From Bacteroidota bacterium (GTDB lineage Bacteria; Bacteroidota; Bacteroidia; Bacteroidales; P3): a DNA stretch of 46,378 nucleotides. Of the stretch, positions 16,080 through 24,125 are shown piece by piece. The position numbers and the translations under genes were made by a program. The stretch covers positions 1-46,378 of the forward strand of contig JAEZKK010000028.1 in NCBI GenBank assembly GCA_023415495.1. Direction: 5' to 3'. How positions within the stretch are numbered: position 1 is the stretch's first letter; every line of letters starts with the position of its first letter. The notes below the pieces were generated by a model. The model did no database searches. It was not told the origin of the DNA and worked only from the letters and a program-made list of their open reading frames with translations.

Positions 16080-16563
16080 AATAATTGAAACCTATTTTAT
16101 TTTTAGGACTATTTTTATTCTCAAGTTTTTCTGTTTCACAATACATACGGATTTTATCAATGGATGGTTTCGTATTTGTTAATATGCTATCAATTGTATA
16201 TTTCCTCACAATGTTTTCTATCTCGCCTCCACTAAAATCAAAGCTGTTTGAAAGTTCTAAGGCTTCTTGTTTTGTTAATGAATGAATCATAGACTTCCAT
16301 ATCTTAGCCTTTACTTCAGGTTTGGGTTTTTTAAAATCAATCTTAAATAAAAATCTTCTTTCAAAAGCAGAGTCTAAGTTTTGTGTTAGATTGGTTGTTG
16401 CTATCATAATTCCATTCAAGTTCTCCATCTCCTGTAAAATTATGTTCTGTATGGTATTTTCTGTTTGAGCAACAGAACTTGAATTTGCTTCCTTCCTTTT
16501 ACCAATTATAGCATCTGCTTCATTAAACAAAAGAATTGGGGTAGTCTTGCAAGATTTTATATA
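16057..16563 (-). pseudogene. AAA-family ATPase, 5'-truncated
   Basis: Only the C-terminal half of an AAA ATPase remains. The frame begins with KSCKTTPILLFNEADAI, whose LLFNEAD is the Walker B region (E/D pair), then ATTNLTQNLDSAFERRF (sensor 1 and arginine finger) and the small helical domain. There is no Walker A motif and no ATG; reading upstream, the frame meets a TGA at about 16561, right where an 11-bp inverted repeat (16566-16576) begins. I could not find the missing half in the next 1.7 kb. An ATPase followed by a WYL gene suggests an ancestral two-gene unit. A residual peptide might still be made from an alternative start. Confidence 0.75.
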
Positions 16564-16565
16564 TC

Positions 16566-16641
16566 AAGACCGTTGCGAAGTAAAATTCAGTATTAAAAGC
16601 TATTAAACAGAATGTTAAGTCATATATTTTGTAACGGTCTT
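16566..16641. repeat. 76-bp segment bounded by 11-bp inverted repeats
   Basis: AAGACCGTTGC (16566-16576) and GTAACGGTCTT (16631-16641) are inverted repeats with one mismatch, enclosing about 54 bp of AT-rich sequence. The left arm coincides with the breakpoint of the AAA ATPase; the right arm lies just past the stop of the glycosylase-like gene. As minus-strand RNA the arms could pair, but no T run follows, so it is a poor terminator. It could be a small mobile remnant or a recombination scar. Confidence 0.5.
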
Positions 16642-16652
16642 TTATTATATAA

Positions 16653-17351
16653 TCAGAACTTAAGTATTGTTTCAAATTCTTTTTGGAATATCTCTCTTTT
16701 TAGGTCAAGATTTTCTCCTGAATTAAATTTGAAATTCATTGAAGTATGATGTATTATATAGTGAGGTATATTGTTGTGATTGACTTTCATAACTAATCCA
16801 GTCAAATTATTTGTAGTTCTTAAAATAGAATCTGTAGTTGTAGAATATTTTATACCAAGCCAATTAGGAGCATTTTTTAATCCAAGAATTAACACAGCTT
16901 TAGGACGTATGATTTCGTAAATAAATTCTTTAGTTAATTCTTTACAGCATTCAATTGCTTCTTTTCGTGTTGAAAGGTCAATAGCCTTGACAGTACCAAA
17001 GTAAACAGTGTTCATTACTATTGCTTTTTCTAAAACGCTATATAGTTTTGGCTCTTTAAAAATTTCTAAAATAGGTTTATTGATTTTCCATCTATCATTA
17101 TTTGCTTCTCCAATATAAGCATTATTTATTCCGTCAACAGAGTTGAAAAGTTGTTCAGTATTTCTTTTCTTAAAAGGGTTTTGTCCTCCTGGATTTGCTC
17201 CAATAATTAATAAATCAACATTTTTTTTTAAACTTGACTTTGCACATTGAAAGGGATAATAATCCAAATTGATTTTTTCTCCTAATGTATTGCATTGTTC
17301 AACTACTTTTTCTAACCAGAGTTGTAATTTTTCTTCAAATTGATTTTCCAT
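16653..17351 (-). CDS. Uracil-DNA glycosylase superfamily-like protein
   Basis: 232 residues, soluble. LLIIGANPGGQNPF near residue 48 matches motif 1 of the uracil-DNA glycosylase fold (G-x-N-P-G), KAVLILGLKNAPNWLG is a central strand, and NIPHYIIHHTSMNF carries the late His motif (H-x-S/T). It may excise uracil or damaged bases, or be a non-catalytic relative. The gene lies between a truncated ATPase and a long repeat-rich leader, which suggests an insertion, though its AT content resembles its neighbours. A -7 box (TATATTTG) lies about 60 bp upstream. Confidence 0.65.
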   Translation of the reverse strand: MENQFEEKLQLWLEKVVEQCNTLGEKINLDYYPFQCAKSSLKKNVDLLIIGANPGGQNPFKKRNTEQLFNSVDGINNAYIGEANNDRWKINKPILEIFKEPKLYSVLEKAIVMNTVYFGTVKAIDLSTRKEAIECCKELTKEFIYEIIRPKAVLILGLKNAPNWLGIKYSTTTDSILRTTNNLTGLVMKVNHNNIPHYIIHHTSMNFKFNSGENLDLKREIFQKEFETILKF

Positions 17352-17406
17352 AATTTTTATTGTTTGTGTAAATAAAGTATCTAAATATCTGTGCTTTTAT
17401 TTATTG

Positions 17407-17414
17407 CAAATATA
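17407..17414 (-). promoter_or_regulatory. Proximal -7 box (TATATTTG) of the glycosylase-like gene
   Basis: Minus-strand TATATTTGC. Upstream of it, overlapping the expected -33 region, TATTTTACTTTTA occurs twice exactly 21 bp apart (17416 and 17437). Confidence 0.5.
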
Positions 17415-17530
17415 GTATTTTACTTTTAATATGTAATATTTTACTTTTATTCTTTCAAATCTTTGAAAAATGGGGAATCCCAATTGGGGAAATTTTTGTT
17501 GTCCTCTTCTCCGTAATATAGTAGTAATGA

Positions 17531-17755
17531 ACATTATTAATGGTTTTTATTTTTCCACTTTTGTTATTTATTAGATTTTATTTTGCTCATTTGCGGATTG
17601 TTTTTCAACGCCCTTTTGATATTTTTATAATCCTCTTAAGCATTTAAAAACCCATCAATTAACTTCTTTTTCCGCAGTAAATGCACTTTTTTATCATGAA
17701 CTTTCATTTGATGCAAAAATAGTAACCACAAGGCAAAACCATAGGTTAAATACTC
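17531..17755 (-). repeat. Promoter-bearing leader, copy 2 of a tandem duplication
   Basis: Diverged direct repeat of 17917-18142, offset about 386 bp. Shared landmarks include ACATT..TAATGG.TTTTAT, CCACTTTTGTT, TTAAAAACCC.ATCAAT and GGNAAAACCAT. On the minus strand each copy carries a -7-like box, here TATTTTTG (17721-17714). No open frame is shared, so this looks like a duplicated leader rather than a gene. Confidence 0.6.
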
Positions 17756-17786
17756 TAAAATTCAACCACATACCCACCCCCAAAAA

Positions 17787-17863
17787 GGACTTAGTCCTTT
17801 ACACCCAAGGACTAAGTCCTCCACCCTAAAGGACTAAGTCCTCCGACCCTAAGGACTTAGTCC
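17787..17863. repeat. Intergenic 22-bp-period palindrome array
   Basis: Four perfect 11-bp palindromes GGACTWAGTCC start at 17787, 17809, 17831 and 17853, each exactly 22 bp apart. The 11-bp spacers are similar and C-rich (ACACCC, CACCC, GACCC). The flanking A and T bases extend the palindrome to 15 bp in some units. Taken as minus-strand upstream DNA, the array ends 66 bp before a -7 box at 17721-17714. Confidence 0.9.
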
Positions 17864-17916
17864 TTTTTGAAGAAGAAAATATCATTGATTTAAGGAATAA
17901 AAATTAGGAATAATAG

Positions 17917-18142
17917 ACATTTTAATGGCTTTTATTTTCCCACTTTTGTTCTTCAGAATCTTTTTATATTTTCTGAACTCTCCTATGCCTTAAAAACCCC
18001 ATCAATAAAACCCTTTCAATCTAAAAAATTTTCCATTTCTATCGCTTAGCCACTTGTACAAATATATTTAGGTTAATTCTTTTCCACAATGAATGTGACG
18101 CAAAGTTAGTGTCCATAAGATAAAACGAAGGGTAAAACCATT
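17917..18142 (-). repeat. Promoter-bearing leader, copy 1 of a tandem duplication
   Basis: Partner of 17531-17755. It carries a better minus-strand -7 box, TAACTTTG (18108-18101). Upstream of it AGTTTCGGCGT occurs twice exactly 21 bp apart (18162 and 18183), occupying the same relative place as the palindrome array upstream of the other copy. Confidence 0.6.
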
Positions 18143-18193
18143 AAAAAATGTCCATTAAGCCAGTTTCGGCGTATCTTTTGAAAGTTTCGGCGT

Positions 18194-18228
18194 AAAAAAA
18201 TCCATGTTCTTTTTTGGAACATGGATTT
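18194..18228 (-). terminator. Terminator of the T9SS cargo gene
   Basis: On the minus strand ATCCATGTTC and GAACATGGAT form a 10-bp perfect stem with a 7-nt loop, followed by a T run. It lies about 30 bp past the stop codon. Confidence 0.85.
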
Positions 18229-18259
18229 CTTGAGTTTAGTTTCTTAGACTAAGGATAAT

Positions 18260-18985
18260 TTATTTCTTAACTATCATTTTCTTTGTGGTTAGGTTCTTTC
18301 CATTTGATATTATTGAATAGAAATATACTCCATTTTGTAGGTCAGAGGTAGAGAATTGTACTTTTCCTTGCCCTGGGGTATTGATATCAAAGGTTTTTAC
18401 TACTGCTCCTACCATATTTCTTACTACAATTTTTGCGTTATTGTAATTGGAAGGGAGATTGTATTTAATGCTTGCATTATTTGCTACTGGGTTTGGATAA
18501 ACCTCTGCACTTAGTATTGTATTTTCTTTCAATGGCTTTGGTAATGATACTGTTTTGTCGATATAACGAGCAGTAAAGCTTGCTATTACGTCCATTGTGC
18601 TTGCATCTAAGATATTTAATGTTCCAATAGAGGTTTCTTTATTGAAATACATGTATTGAAGGTCAAATTCTGTAAATTCTACTCCTGGTTCTAAGGCAAG
18701 TGGAGTTGTGCTAATGGTGTCAAGGAGGCAATTGCCATTGAAACACATTAATAAATCAGCATCTGTTGCCATGATTTTGCGATGCAATTGTACTAAAACT
18801 GTTCTTGGAGTCATGGTAATATTAGTGAAGTGGATAAAGTCGGTACGAAGACCTTCGCTATCCTCTAATTCAAAGTTTATTGTGTCTCCAATTACGTTGC
18901 CATCGTACTTAAATTGTACGTTTTGAGCTCTTAGTCCTATGGCTACTACAAGGATAAAGGCAAAAAGAATATATATTTTTTTCAT
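18260..18985 (-). CDS. Secreted protein with type IX secretion (T9SS type A) sorting domain
   Basis: 241 residues. A signal peptide (about 1-20, ending LRAQ) is followed by a beta-sandwich-like region of unknown function (about 21-150). The C-terminal ~80 residues form a type A sorting domain: VYPNPVANNASIKY, then LQNGVYFYSIISNG and the terminal KKMIVKK. Such domains direct proteins through the Por/T9SS outer-membrane machinery, usually to the cell surface. It has its own -7 box (19015-19008) and is the last of four co-directional envelope genes. Two cysteines (about 81 and 86, FNGNCLLD) may form a disulfide. Confidence 0.9.
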   Translation of the reverse strand: MKKIYILFAFILVVAIGLRAQNVQFKYDGNVIGDTINFELEDSEGLRTDFIHFTNITMTPRTVLVQLHRKIMATDADLLMCFNGNCLLDTISTTPLALEPGVEFTEFDLQYMYFNKETSIGTLNILDASTMDVIASFTARYIDKTVSLPKPLKENTILSAEVYPNPVANNASIKYNLPSNYNNAKIVVRNMVGAVVKTFDINTPGQGKVQFSTSDLQNGVYFYSIISNGKNLTTKKMIVKK

Positions 18986-19007
18986 TGTTGTTTATGTTTT
19001 AATGTTG

Positions 19008-19015
19008 CAAAGATA
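19008..19015 (-). promoter_or_regulatory. -7 box of the T9SS cargo gene
   Basis: Minus-strand TATCTTTGC about 22 bp before the start codon, with a TTG about 18 bp further upstream. It suggests transcription independent of the Omp28 gene. Confidence 0.6.
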
Positions 19016-19039
19016 ATAAATTTCTTTGATATACAACAA

Positions 19040-19900
19040 TTATAGATGAATTTCGTTCACGTTAATAATCTGATTAGTCAGTGCATTGCTTACAAATACA
19101 ATTATCGAACATTTTGAAATATCTTGAACATCGTTGTCTATCTCTAATAAATAGTTCTTAGCAATTTTCGTGCCAGAGCTTATTGACTCAGAGCTTAATG
19201 GGTAATCAATAATTCCTTTCTTTCTTAAAACATGCTCAAACTCAAAATCATCAATCTTTGGTGTTGGACCATATTCTGAAAGGCTATTAAGTTGAACCCC
19301 AATAATACCACTCTCAACCATAACAACACTAATATTGGTTGGGTAAGCAATCCCTTGAAGAAATTCTGCTTCAACACTTAAGATAATATTATTTTCTTCC
19401 TCTCTATAATCTCTTCCAAGATGTATATCCATTACGTGTTCAAGGCTATTCAGTTGATTTTGAATTTCGCTATCCCAGGAACCATCTCCTACTGTATAGA
19501 TAGAGCCAAACTTAATCCTATTGATTAATCCAGTAGGCAAAGCATTGCAACCAAAATCCTTAGCCCATTTCTCTCCATACTCTGTTCTAAAGTCGACGTT
19601 ATTATTCATTGCATTTGGAGTGGCAAAGCTTGTTGAATGAACAGCCATAACCACAAGGCTTGTATTATATTTAGAAATTAGTTCCTTTGCTTTAGCTGCA
19701 GCTCGTGGACAATTAACACATTTCCAACCAGTATAATCCTCTAATAATACTCTTTGCTTGCTTTCCCTATTAGTAATTGGAGTTGTGAGATTAGTAATAT
19801 ACGGAACCTTTTCAATTCTCTCACTCTCTGTGTAATTCTCACATGAGAAGAATAATAATCCCACTAAAATATAAAATAAATTCTTCATTATCTTAATCAT
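19040..19900 (-). CDS. Omp28-related lipoprotein with thioredoxin-like CxxC
   Basis: 286 residues. The lipobox LFFSC (Cys20) predicts a lipidated envelope protein. A thioredoxin-like domain follows with GWKCVNC (Cys61, Cys64) and CNALPTGLINR, where the conserved cis-proline region would be. The C-terminal half is an all-beta Omp28-type region. The family, named from a Porphyromonas gingivalis outer-membrane protein, may act in redox handling of surface proteins; the function is not established. A second start (Met5) is possible. It follows the DUF6029 gene with a 43-bp gap filled by heptamer repeats and is probably in one unit with it and tlpA. Confidence 0.85.
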   Translation of the reverse strand: MIKIMKNLFYILVGLLFFSCENYTESERIEKVPYITNLTTPITNRESKQRVLLEDYTGWKCVNCPRAAAKAKELISKYNTSLVVMAVHSTSFATPNAMNNNVDFRTEYGEKWAKDFGCNALPTGLINRIKFGSIYTVGDGSWDSEIQNQLNSLEHVMDIHLGRDYREEENNIILSVEAEFLQGIAYPTNISVVMVESGIIGVQLNSLSEYGPTPKIDDFEFEHVLRKKGIIDYPLSSESISSGTKIAKNYLLEIDNDVQDISKCSIIVFVSNALTNQIINVNEIHL

Positions 19901-19915
19901 AAAATTTTCACCGTT

Positions 19916-19943
19916 TACTTTTTACCTTTTACTTTTTACTTAA
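19916..19943. repeat. Four heptamer repeats in the leader of the Omp28 gene
   Basis: TACTTTT, TACCTTT, TACTTTT and TACTTAA follow one another without gaps, 16 bp upstream of the Omp28 start. Three heptamers make 21 bp, the period of the longer arrays in this window. Copy-number change here would alter the distance to the start codon. Confidence 0.6.
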
Positions 19944-21656
19944 CTAAAAGCTACTTGTAATTGTCATAAATAATCCATTTGAAGCAGGGACCGGACGACA
20001 AACTCCTCCAATACAGATAATACCTGCTCTTTGTTTACCATAGCTAAGGGATACTCTATTAGTCCCCTTATTATAACCGCAAGCAAGATTATAGTAATGT
20101 ACCTTTTCCTGATACTTATTCCCATAATTCCACTGGTCTGTCAAAGCTACGAACCAATTCCCTTTAATATTATATTCCAAGGTTGCTTGAAGCCAATCGC
20201 CCTTAGCCCAATCTCCATAGTTTTGTTCAGTCAATAACCATTGCAGCTCTCCTCTAAGGGAGTTCTTTCCAAGTTTTTGAGTTGCATCCAATGCAAATAT
20301 ATTAGCATAAACAAATTCATCCCCCTCATGACCAAAAGCAATAGGGTTGAATGTTTGATGAGAATACATAATATTTAATTTTAAGCCTTTATTCACTTTC
20401 TTACCTAATTCAAGGTTAATTTCTTGGAAATAGATATCATTACCAAGAGATAGTAAATTAGACTCATAACCTAAAGTTCCTTGATATGAACCTGTAGAAA
20501 TAGGTGTAACATAATCTTTATCAATAGAATTAACTCTTGAAACATTTAGTTTCACATCTGTTCCGTATTTTCCTCCCAACCAAGTATCTTTCTTAATCTT
20601 ATACATAATATCTAATGCCAAGCCCATTTCTCCATTAACCTGGGTTGCATAAGGATACATAGCAAATAAGGAGTATGCATGTTGGCGAGTAAGTGATGGC
20701 AAATAATTAACATTTAGCATATTTCCTGTTTCGTCCCTATTTGACTTAAAGCTCATATTATCTATTCTCTTTGCAGAAAGGCTAATTCCAAGACCTTTTT
20801 GTGAATATCCTCCAGAGAGATATAGTGCATTACCAGGAGCATAGATATATCCATTTACTGCATTAGGGTCTTGTCCCTTATAAGCATATTCAGCGTTTAG
20901 GTTCCATTTCTTATAGTTAAGGTTAAATCTGGTAGCTGCAGAGCCAATATTTTCAGGTATCTTCATTATATAAAGACTACCATCAGTGGAAGTAATATAT
21001 TTTGGAGAAGCTTTTTGGTAAACACTAACAAAACTTCCTCCTAAACTAAGTTGTAAAGCTTTTGTTTGCATAGGTTTGATTATAGAATTAAGAGACACTT
21101 CAGCGTCAATCCCTCTGATTAATCCGTAATTATCGCTCTCCCATATCTTTTCCCAATACTTTCTTTGTTTTCCAATCACAGCTTTAAGAGTAATTCCCTC
21201 AATTGGTCTTGCAATAACTCTAATTCCGTCCATCGCATTATCCAACCCAAGGTTTCTTTCTTCATAAGAACGGAAAATAAGTCCATTCCCAAATTGCTCG
21301 TAGAAATTTCCCAAGGTGAACTCGAAATTATCTTTCTTATAGGAAGCAAAACGATAAGCTATCCCTGCTCCTTTATACTCTGGGTCGAACCCAAGTATAG
21401 GATTTAGATAAGCCTCGAAACGCATTCCTGCACTAAAATCTCCATTTGTATAAAGGATATTACCAAATGCGTTATTAAGAATTTTTTCATTTACCTTCTC
21501 AGCTCCAATTACTGAATCTTCTTTGGAAACTTGAACATCCATTTGGAAATTTCCTGTAACCTTTCCTCCAAGAATACCTTGTGAAAAAAGGTTAGGGGTA
21601 ATAATAAGACTTAGTGATATAATTAAGCCCTTAAAAAGGAATAATAATTTCTTCAT
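19944..21656 (-). CDS. DUF6029 family outer-membrane beta-barrel protein
   Basis: 570 residues. A signal peptide of about 26 residues (ending NLFSQG) is followed by a long series of alternating amphipathic strands rich in Tyr, Asn and Gly and ending in Phe (MTITSSF), the usual terminus of an outer-membrane barrel. A motif GNFYEQFGNGLIFRSYEERN lies near residue 115. It fits DUF6029, a Bacteroidota family of unknown function. Located 26 bp after tlpA and 43 bp before the Omp28 gene, suggesting a functional module in the outer envelope. Confidence 0.8.
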   Translation of the reverse strand: MKKLLFLFKGLIISLSLIITPNLFSQGILGGKVTGNFQMDVQVSKEDSVIGAEKVNEKILNNAFGNILYTNGDFSAGMRFEAYLNPILGFDPEYKGAGIAYRFASYKKDNFEFTLGNFYEQFGNGLIFRSYEERNLGLDNAMDGIRVIARPIEGITLKAVIGKQRKYWEKIWESDNYGLIRGIDAEVSLNSIIKPMQTKALQLSLGGSFVSVYQKASPKYITSTDGSLYIMKIPENIGSAATRFNLNYKKWNLNAEYAYKGQDPNAVNGYIYAPGNALYLSGGYSQKGLGISLSAKRIDNMSFKSNRDETGNMLNVNYLPSLTRQHAYSLFAMYPYATQVNGEMGLALDIMYKIKKDTWLGGKYGTDVKLNVSRVNSIDKDYVTPISTGSYQGTLGYESNLLSLGNDIYFQEINLELGKKVNKGLKLNIMYSHQTFNPIAFGHEGDEFVYANIFALDATQKLGKNSLRGELQWLLTEQNYGDWAKGDWLQATLEYNIKGNWFVALTDQWNYGNKYQEKVHYYNLACGYNKGTNRVSLSYGKQRAGIICIGGVCRPVPASNGLFMTITSSF

Positions 21657-21682
21657 ATTAATCTATTATAAACTTTAATGGA

Positions 21683-22198
21683 TTAGTCAAGTGGTTGATT
21701 GTTTGCAACCTTCTTTAATACTTCTAAAAGCTTTGCTTCATCCCCAACAGAATAGCCAACATGTTGCCAAACAATCTCTCCATTCCCGTTAACAACAAAG
21801 GTGTGAGGAGGGTTATTAACTCCAAGTGCTCTTTTTAATTCAGAATTTTGGTCAAGGATAATATCGTATCCCCAAGCAGAGGAATTTACAATTGGCATAA
21901 CCTTGGAAGAAGTTCTACTATCGTCAATCGAAACAGCATAAACCTTAAATCCATGCACTTCTTGCCAATCTTCATAAACCTCAGCCATATTATTTAACTC
22001 CATTAAACAAGGTTTACACCATGTTGCCCAAAAACATATTGCGAATGGTTTCCCGTCATTATTAAAACTATTAGCATTAATAGATTTTCCATCAAGGGTT
22101 TTAATTGTTACGTTTGGGAGCTTTGCACCAGTGTCTTGAGCTGATAATTGTCCAAAGCTCAATATACTTATAAATAGGATTAAAATTGTTTTTTTCAT
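21683..22198 (-). CDS. TlpA-like thiol-disulfide oxidoreductase
   Basis: 171 residues: signal peptide (about 1-20, ending LSAQ), then a thioredoxin fold with the active site FWATWCKPC (Cys61 and Cys64) and a downstream NNPPHTFVV region bearing the cis-proline. It should act as a periplasmic reductase of the TlpA/ResA type. First of the run tlpA - DUF6029 - Omp28; the Omp28 protein also carries a CxxC, so it is a plausible partner (inference). Confidence 0.9.
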   Translation of the reverse strand: MKKTILILFISILSFGQLSAQDTGAKLPNVTIKTLDGKSINANSFNNDGKPFAICFWATWCKPCLMELNNMAEVYEDWQEVHGFKVYAVSIDDSRTSSKVMPIVNSSAWGYDIILDQNSELKRALGVNNPPHTFVVNGNGEIVWQHVGYSVGDEAKLLEVLKKVANNQPLD

Positions 22199-22246
22199 TT
22201 TATTATCGTTTTTGTTTTACAATCAAATACTATACCATAAAAAAGA

Positions 22247-23218
22247 TTAAACATGTCTTTTTAATAGGTAATCAACTAATTTAATTAAGCTATTCTTATA
22301 AATAGAATCTTCAAAAATACTTAAAGCTTGTTTGGCTTTTTGAGAATATTGCTCAACCTTAGAATTTGCCTTATCCAAATATCCTCCTAATCTAATCATA
22401 TCGATAATTCTTAGGATATCCTCTTTTCTCTTATCTTCCTTGGCTAATTCATTAAGCATATCTTGCTTATCATTATTATCCAAATCCTCCAATAAATAAA
22501 TCAAAGGAAGGGTGATTTTCTTTTCTCTTATATCATTTCCCATTGGTTTGCCAATATCTTTTTGGCTAAAGTCCAAAATATCATCTTTTATTTGAAAAGC
22601 AATTCCAAGCATTTTCCCAAATTCCTTAATCGCTTCTTTCTTCTCTCCCTCTTGATTATTCGTCAAGGCTCCAACAAGTGCAGAGGCTTCCATTAGGGTT
22701 GCTGTTTTCTTTTCTATAACCTTGAAATAGGACTCTAAACTATAGTCAGCATTTAATGAAACTTCTTTTTGTAAAAGTTCACCAAGGGGTAATTCCTTAC
22801 CAATTCTTGCGTAAAGAGGCATTAAACTAAAGTCTTCTTTTGTTTCAATTAGCTCTAAACACTTACTGTACAAGAAATCTCCATAAAGTATGGCGGAATT
22901 ATTGCCCCATATCCAATTGACCGACTTTTCTCCACGTCTTTTCTCGCTTTGGTCAAGAACATCATCATGAACTAAAGATGCAGTATGAAGTAGCTCAAGA
23001 ATAATAGTAGCTCTAATTGTCATCTGATTAATTTCTCCCATTAGTTTTGCAGATAGGAAGCTAATTATTGGTCTAATTTTCTTTCCTGTGCTGTTAAAGA
23101 TATGAGAAGAAATATCATCAACAAAAAATCCTTCAAGACTTATAGTCTCCTTGAATTTCTTATTAAAATCATCAATATCATTACTGATAGGCTTTATTAT
23201 ATCTTCTAATTTCATCAC
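22247..23218 (-). CDS. Polyprenyl (all-trans) diphosphate synthase
   Basis: 323 residues of the trans-isoprenyl diphosphate synthase family, with both aspartate-rich motifs: DDVLD (85-89, after LLHTASLVH) and KDDILD near residue 214. GKKIRP near residue 45 binds isopentenyl diphosphate. It extends allylic diphosphates with isopentenyl diphosphate, most likely to the octaprenyl-type chain of menaquinone; chain length cannot be fixed from sequence alone. A -7 box (TAAATTTG, 23246-23239) lies about 20 bp upstream, divergent from the radical SAM promoter. Confidence 0.92.
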   Translation of the reverse strand: MMKLEDIIKPISNDIDDFNKKFKETISLEGFFVDDISSHIFNSTGKKIRPIISFLSAKLMGEINQMTIRATIILELLHTASLVHDDVLDQSEKRRGEKSVNWIWGNNSAILYGDFLYSKCLELIETKEDFSLMPLYARIGKELPLGELLQKEVSLNADYSLESYFKVIEKKTATLMEASALVGALTNNQEGEKKEAIKEFGKMLGIAFQIKDDILDFSQKDIGKPMGNDIREKKITLPLIYLLEDLDNNDKQDMLNELAKEDKRKEDILRIIDMIRLGGYLDKANSKVEQYSQKAKQALSIFEDSIYKNSLIKLVDYLLKRHV

Positions 23219-23238
23219 TATCTAACTTATAAAGTCTG

Positions 23239-23317
23239 CAAATTTACATTATTTTGTTATTATAATAGTCCATTTAGGGAATAAATTTCCTCTTTCAGTT
23301 TTTTTTTATGATATTTG
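23239..23317. promoter_or_regulatory. Divergent promoters for polyprenyl synthase and radical SAM genes
   Basis: Minus-strand TAAATTTGC (23246-23238) faces the synthase; plus-strand TATTTGC (23312-23318) faces the radical SAM gene. The short 130-bp intergenic region contains nothing else I recognise. Confidence 0.55.
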
Positions 23318-23348
23318 CAAGCTTAATAGAGTTTAAATATACAATAAT

Positions 23349-24122
23349 ATGTTATTCGAAGATATAGTATTCGGTCCAATCAAAAGCAGACGTTTAGGCG
23401 ACTCTCTTGGACTAAATGTCCTTCCAACCCAAAGAAAATTATGTAATTTCAATTGCGTTTATTGTGAATGTGGTTGGAATCCAGATTCACAAGTTATACC
23501 TAAGGATTATCTCCATTCTAAGGAAGAAATAATTTCTCAGTTAGAGCAGAGCTTAAAGAAGTTCAGGGATAAAAATCAAAATATTGATTCCATTACATTT
23601 GCTGGCAATGGAGAACCAACAATTCATCCGGAGTTTCCAGAGATAGTAGATGAGGTAATTATACTTAGAGATAAGTATTATCCAAATGCTAAAATTACTG
23701 TTCTTTCCAATAGTACAAGGCTTGTTGATGATGGAGTCTTTAATGCTCTTAAGAAAATTGATAATCCCATCCTTAAATTAGATTCTGCTAATAAGGAAAT
23801 GTTTTATCGAATAAGTAAAACAAATCCAAATAATGTAAACTTTGATAAGATAATACAGAGATTAATTGAGTTTGGTTCAAGAGCAATTATTCAAACTCTA
23901 TTAATTAGAGGTAAGCATAATGGTGAGATTATCGATAATACTACTAAGGAAGAGTTTGAGAAATGGTTAGAGATAATAAAACAAATCAAACCCTTATACG
24001 TTATGTTATATCCTATCGATAGAGTAACGCCTGAGAGTGAGTTAGAAAAATTGACCAAGGAAGAGATTCAGAGCTTTGCTGATATTTTGATAGAAAATGG
24101 TATAAATGCTAAAGCCTATTAG
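23349..24122 (+). CDS. Radical SAM protein
   Basis: 257 residues. CNFNCVYC (Cys32, Cys36, Cys39) is the canonical CxxxCxxC that binds the 4Fe-4S cluster and S-adenosylmethionine. FAGNGEPTIHPEF, with the GGE-like region, and VLSNSTRL are typical of the core barrel. The start LFEDIVFGPIKSRRLGDSLGLN and this short size fit a subgroup of standalone radical SAM proteins of unassigned role. It sits 3 nt before the FeoB-domain gene, so the two are co-transcribed. Whether it modifies a protein or a small molecule cannot be told. Confidence 0.85.
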   Translation: MLFEDIVFGPIKSRRLGDSLGLNVLPTQRKLCNFNCVYCECGWNPDSQVIPKDYLHSKEEIISQLEQSLKKFRDKNQNIDSITFAGNGEPTIHPEFPEIVDEVIILRDKYYPNAKITVLSNSTRLVDDGVFNALKKIDNPILKLDSANKEMFYRISKTNPNNVNFDKIIQRLIEFGSRAIIQTLLIRGKHNGEIIDNTTKEEFEKWLEIIKQIKPLYVMLYPIDRVTPESELEKLTKEEIQSFADILIENGINAKAY

Positions 24123-24125
24123 ACT

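Noticed and set aside
16566..16641. Rho-independent terminator after the glycosylase-like gene
   Set aside because: The stem is good, but the loop exceeds 50 nt and no T run follows on the minus strand; it is better listed as an inverted repeat of unknown origin.
17352..18259. Possible CRISPR array in the repeat-rich region
   Set aside because: The repeated unit is an 11-bp palindrome with similar 11-bp spacers, far too short, and the spacers are related to one another. No cas gene is present.
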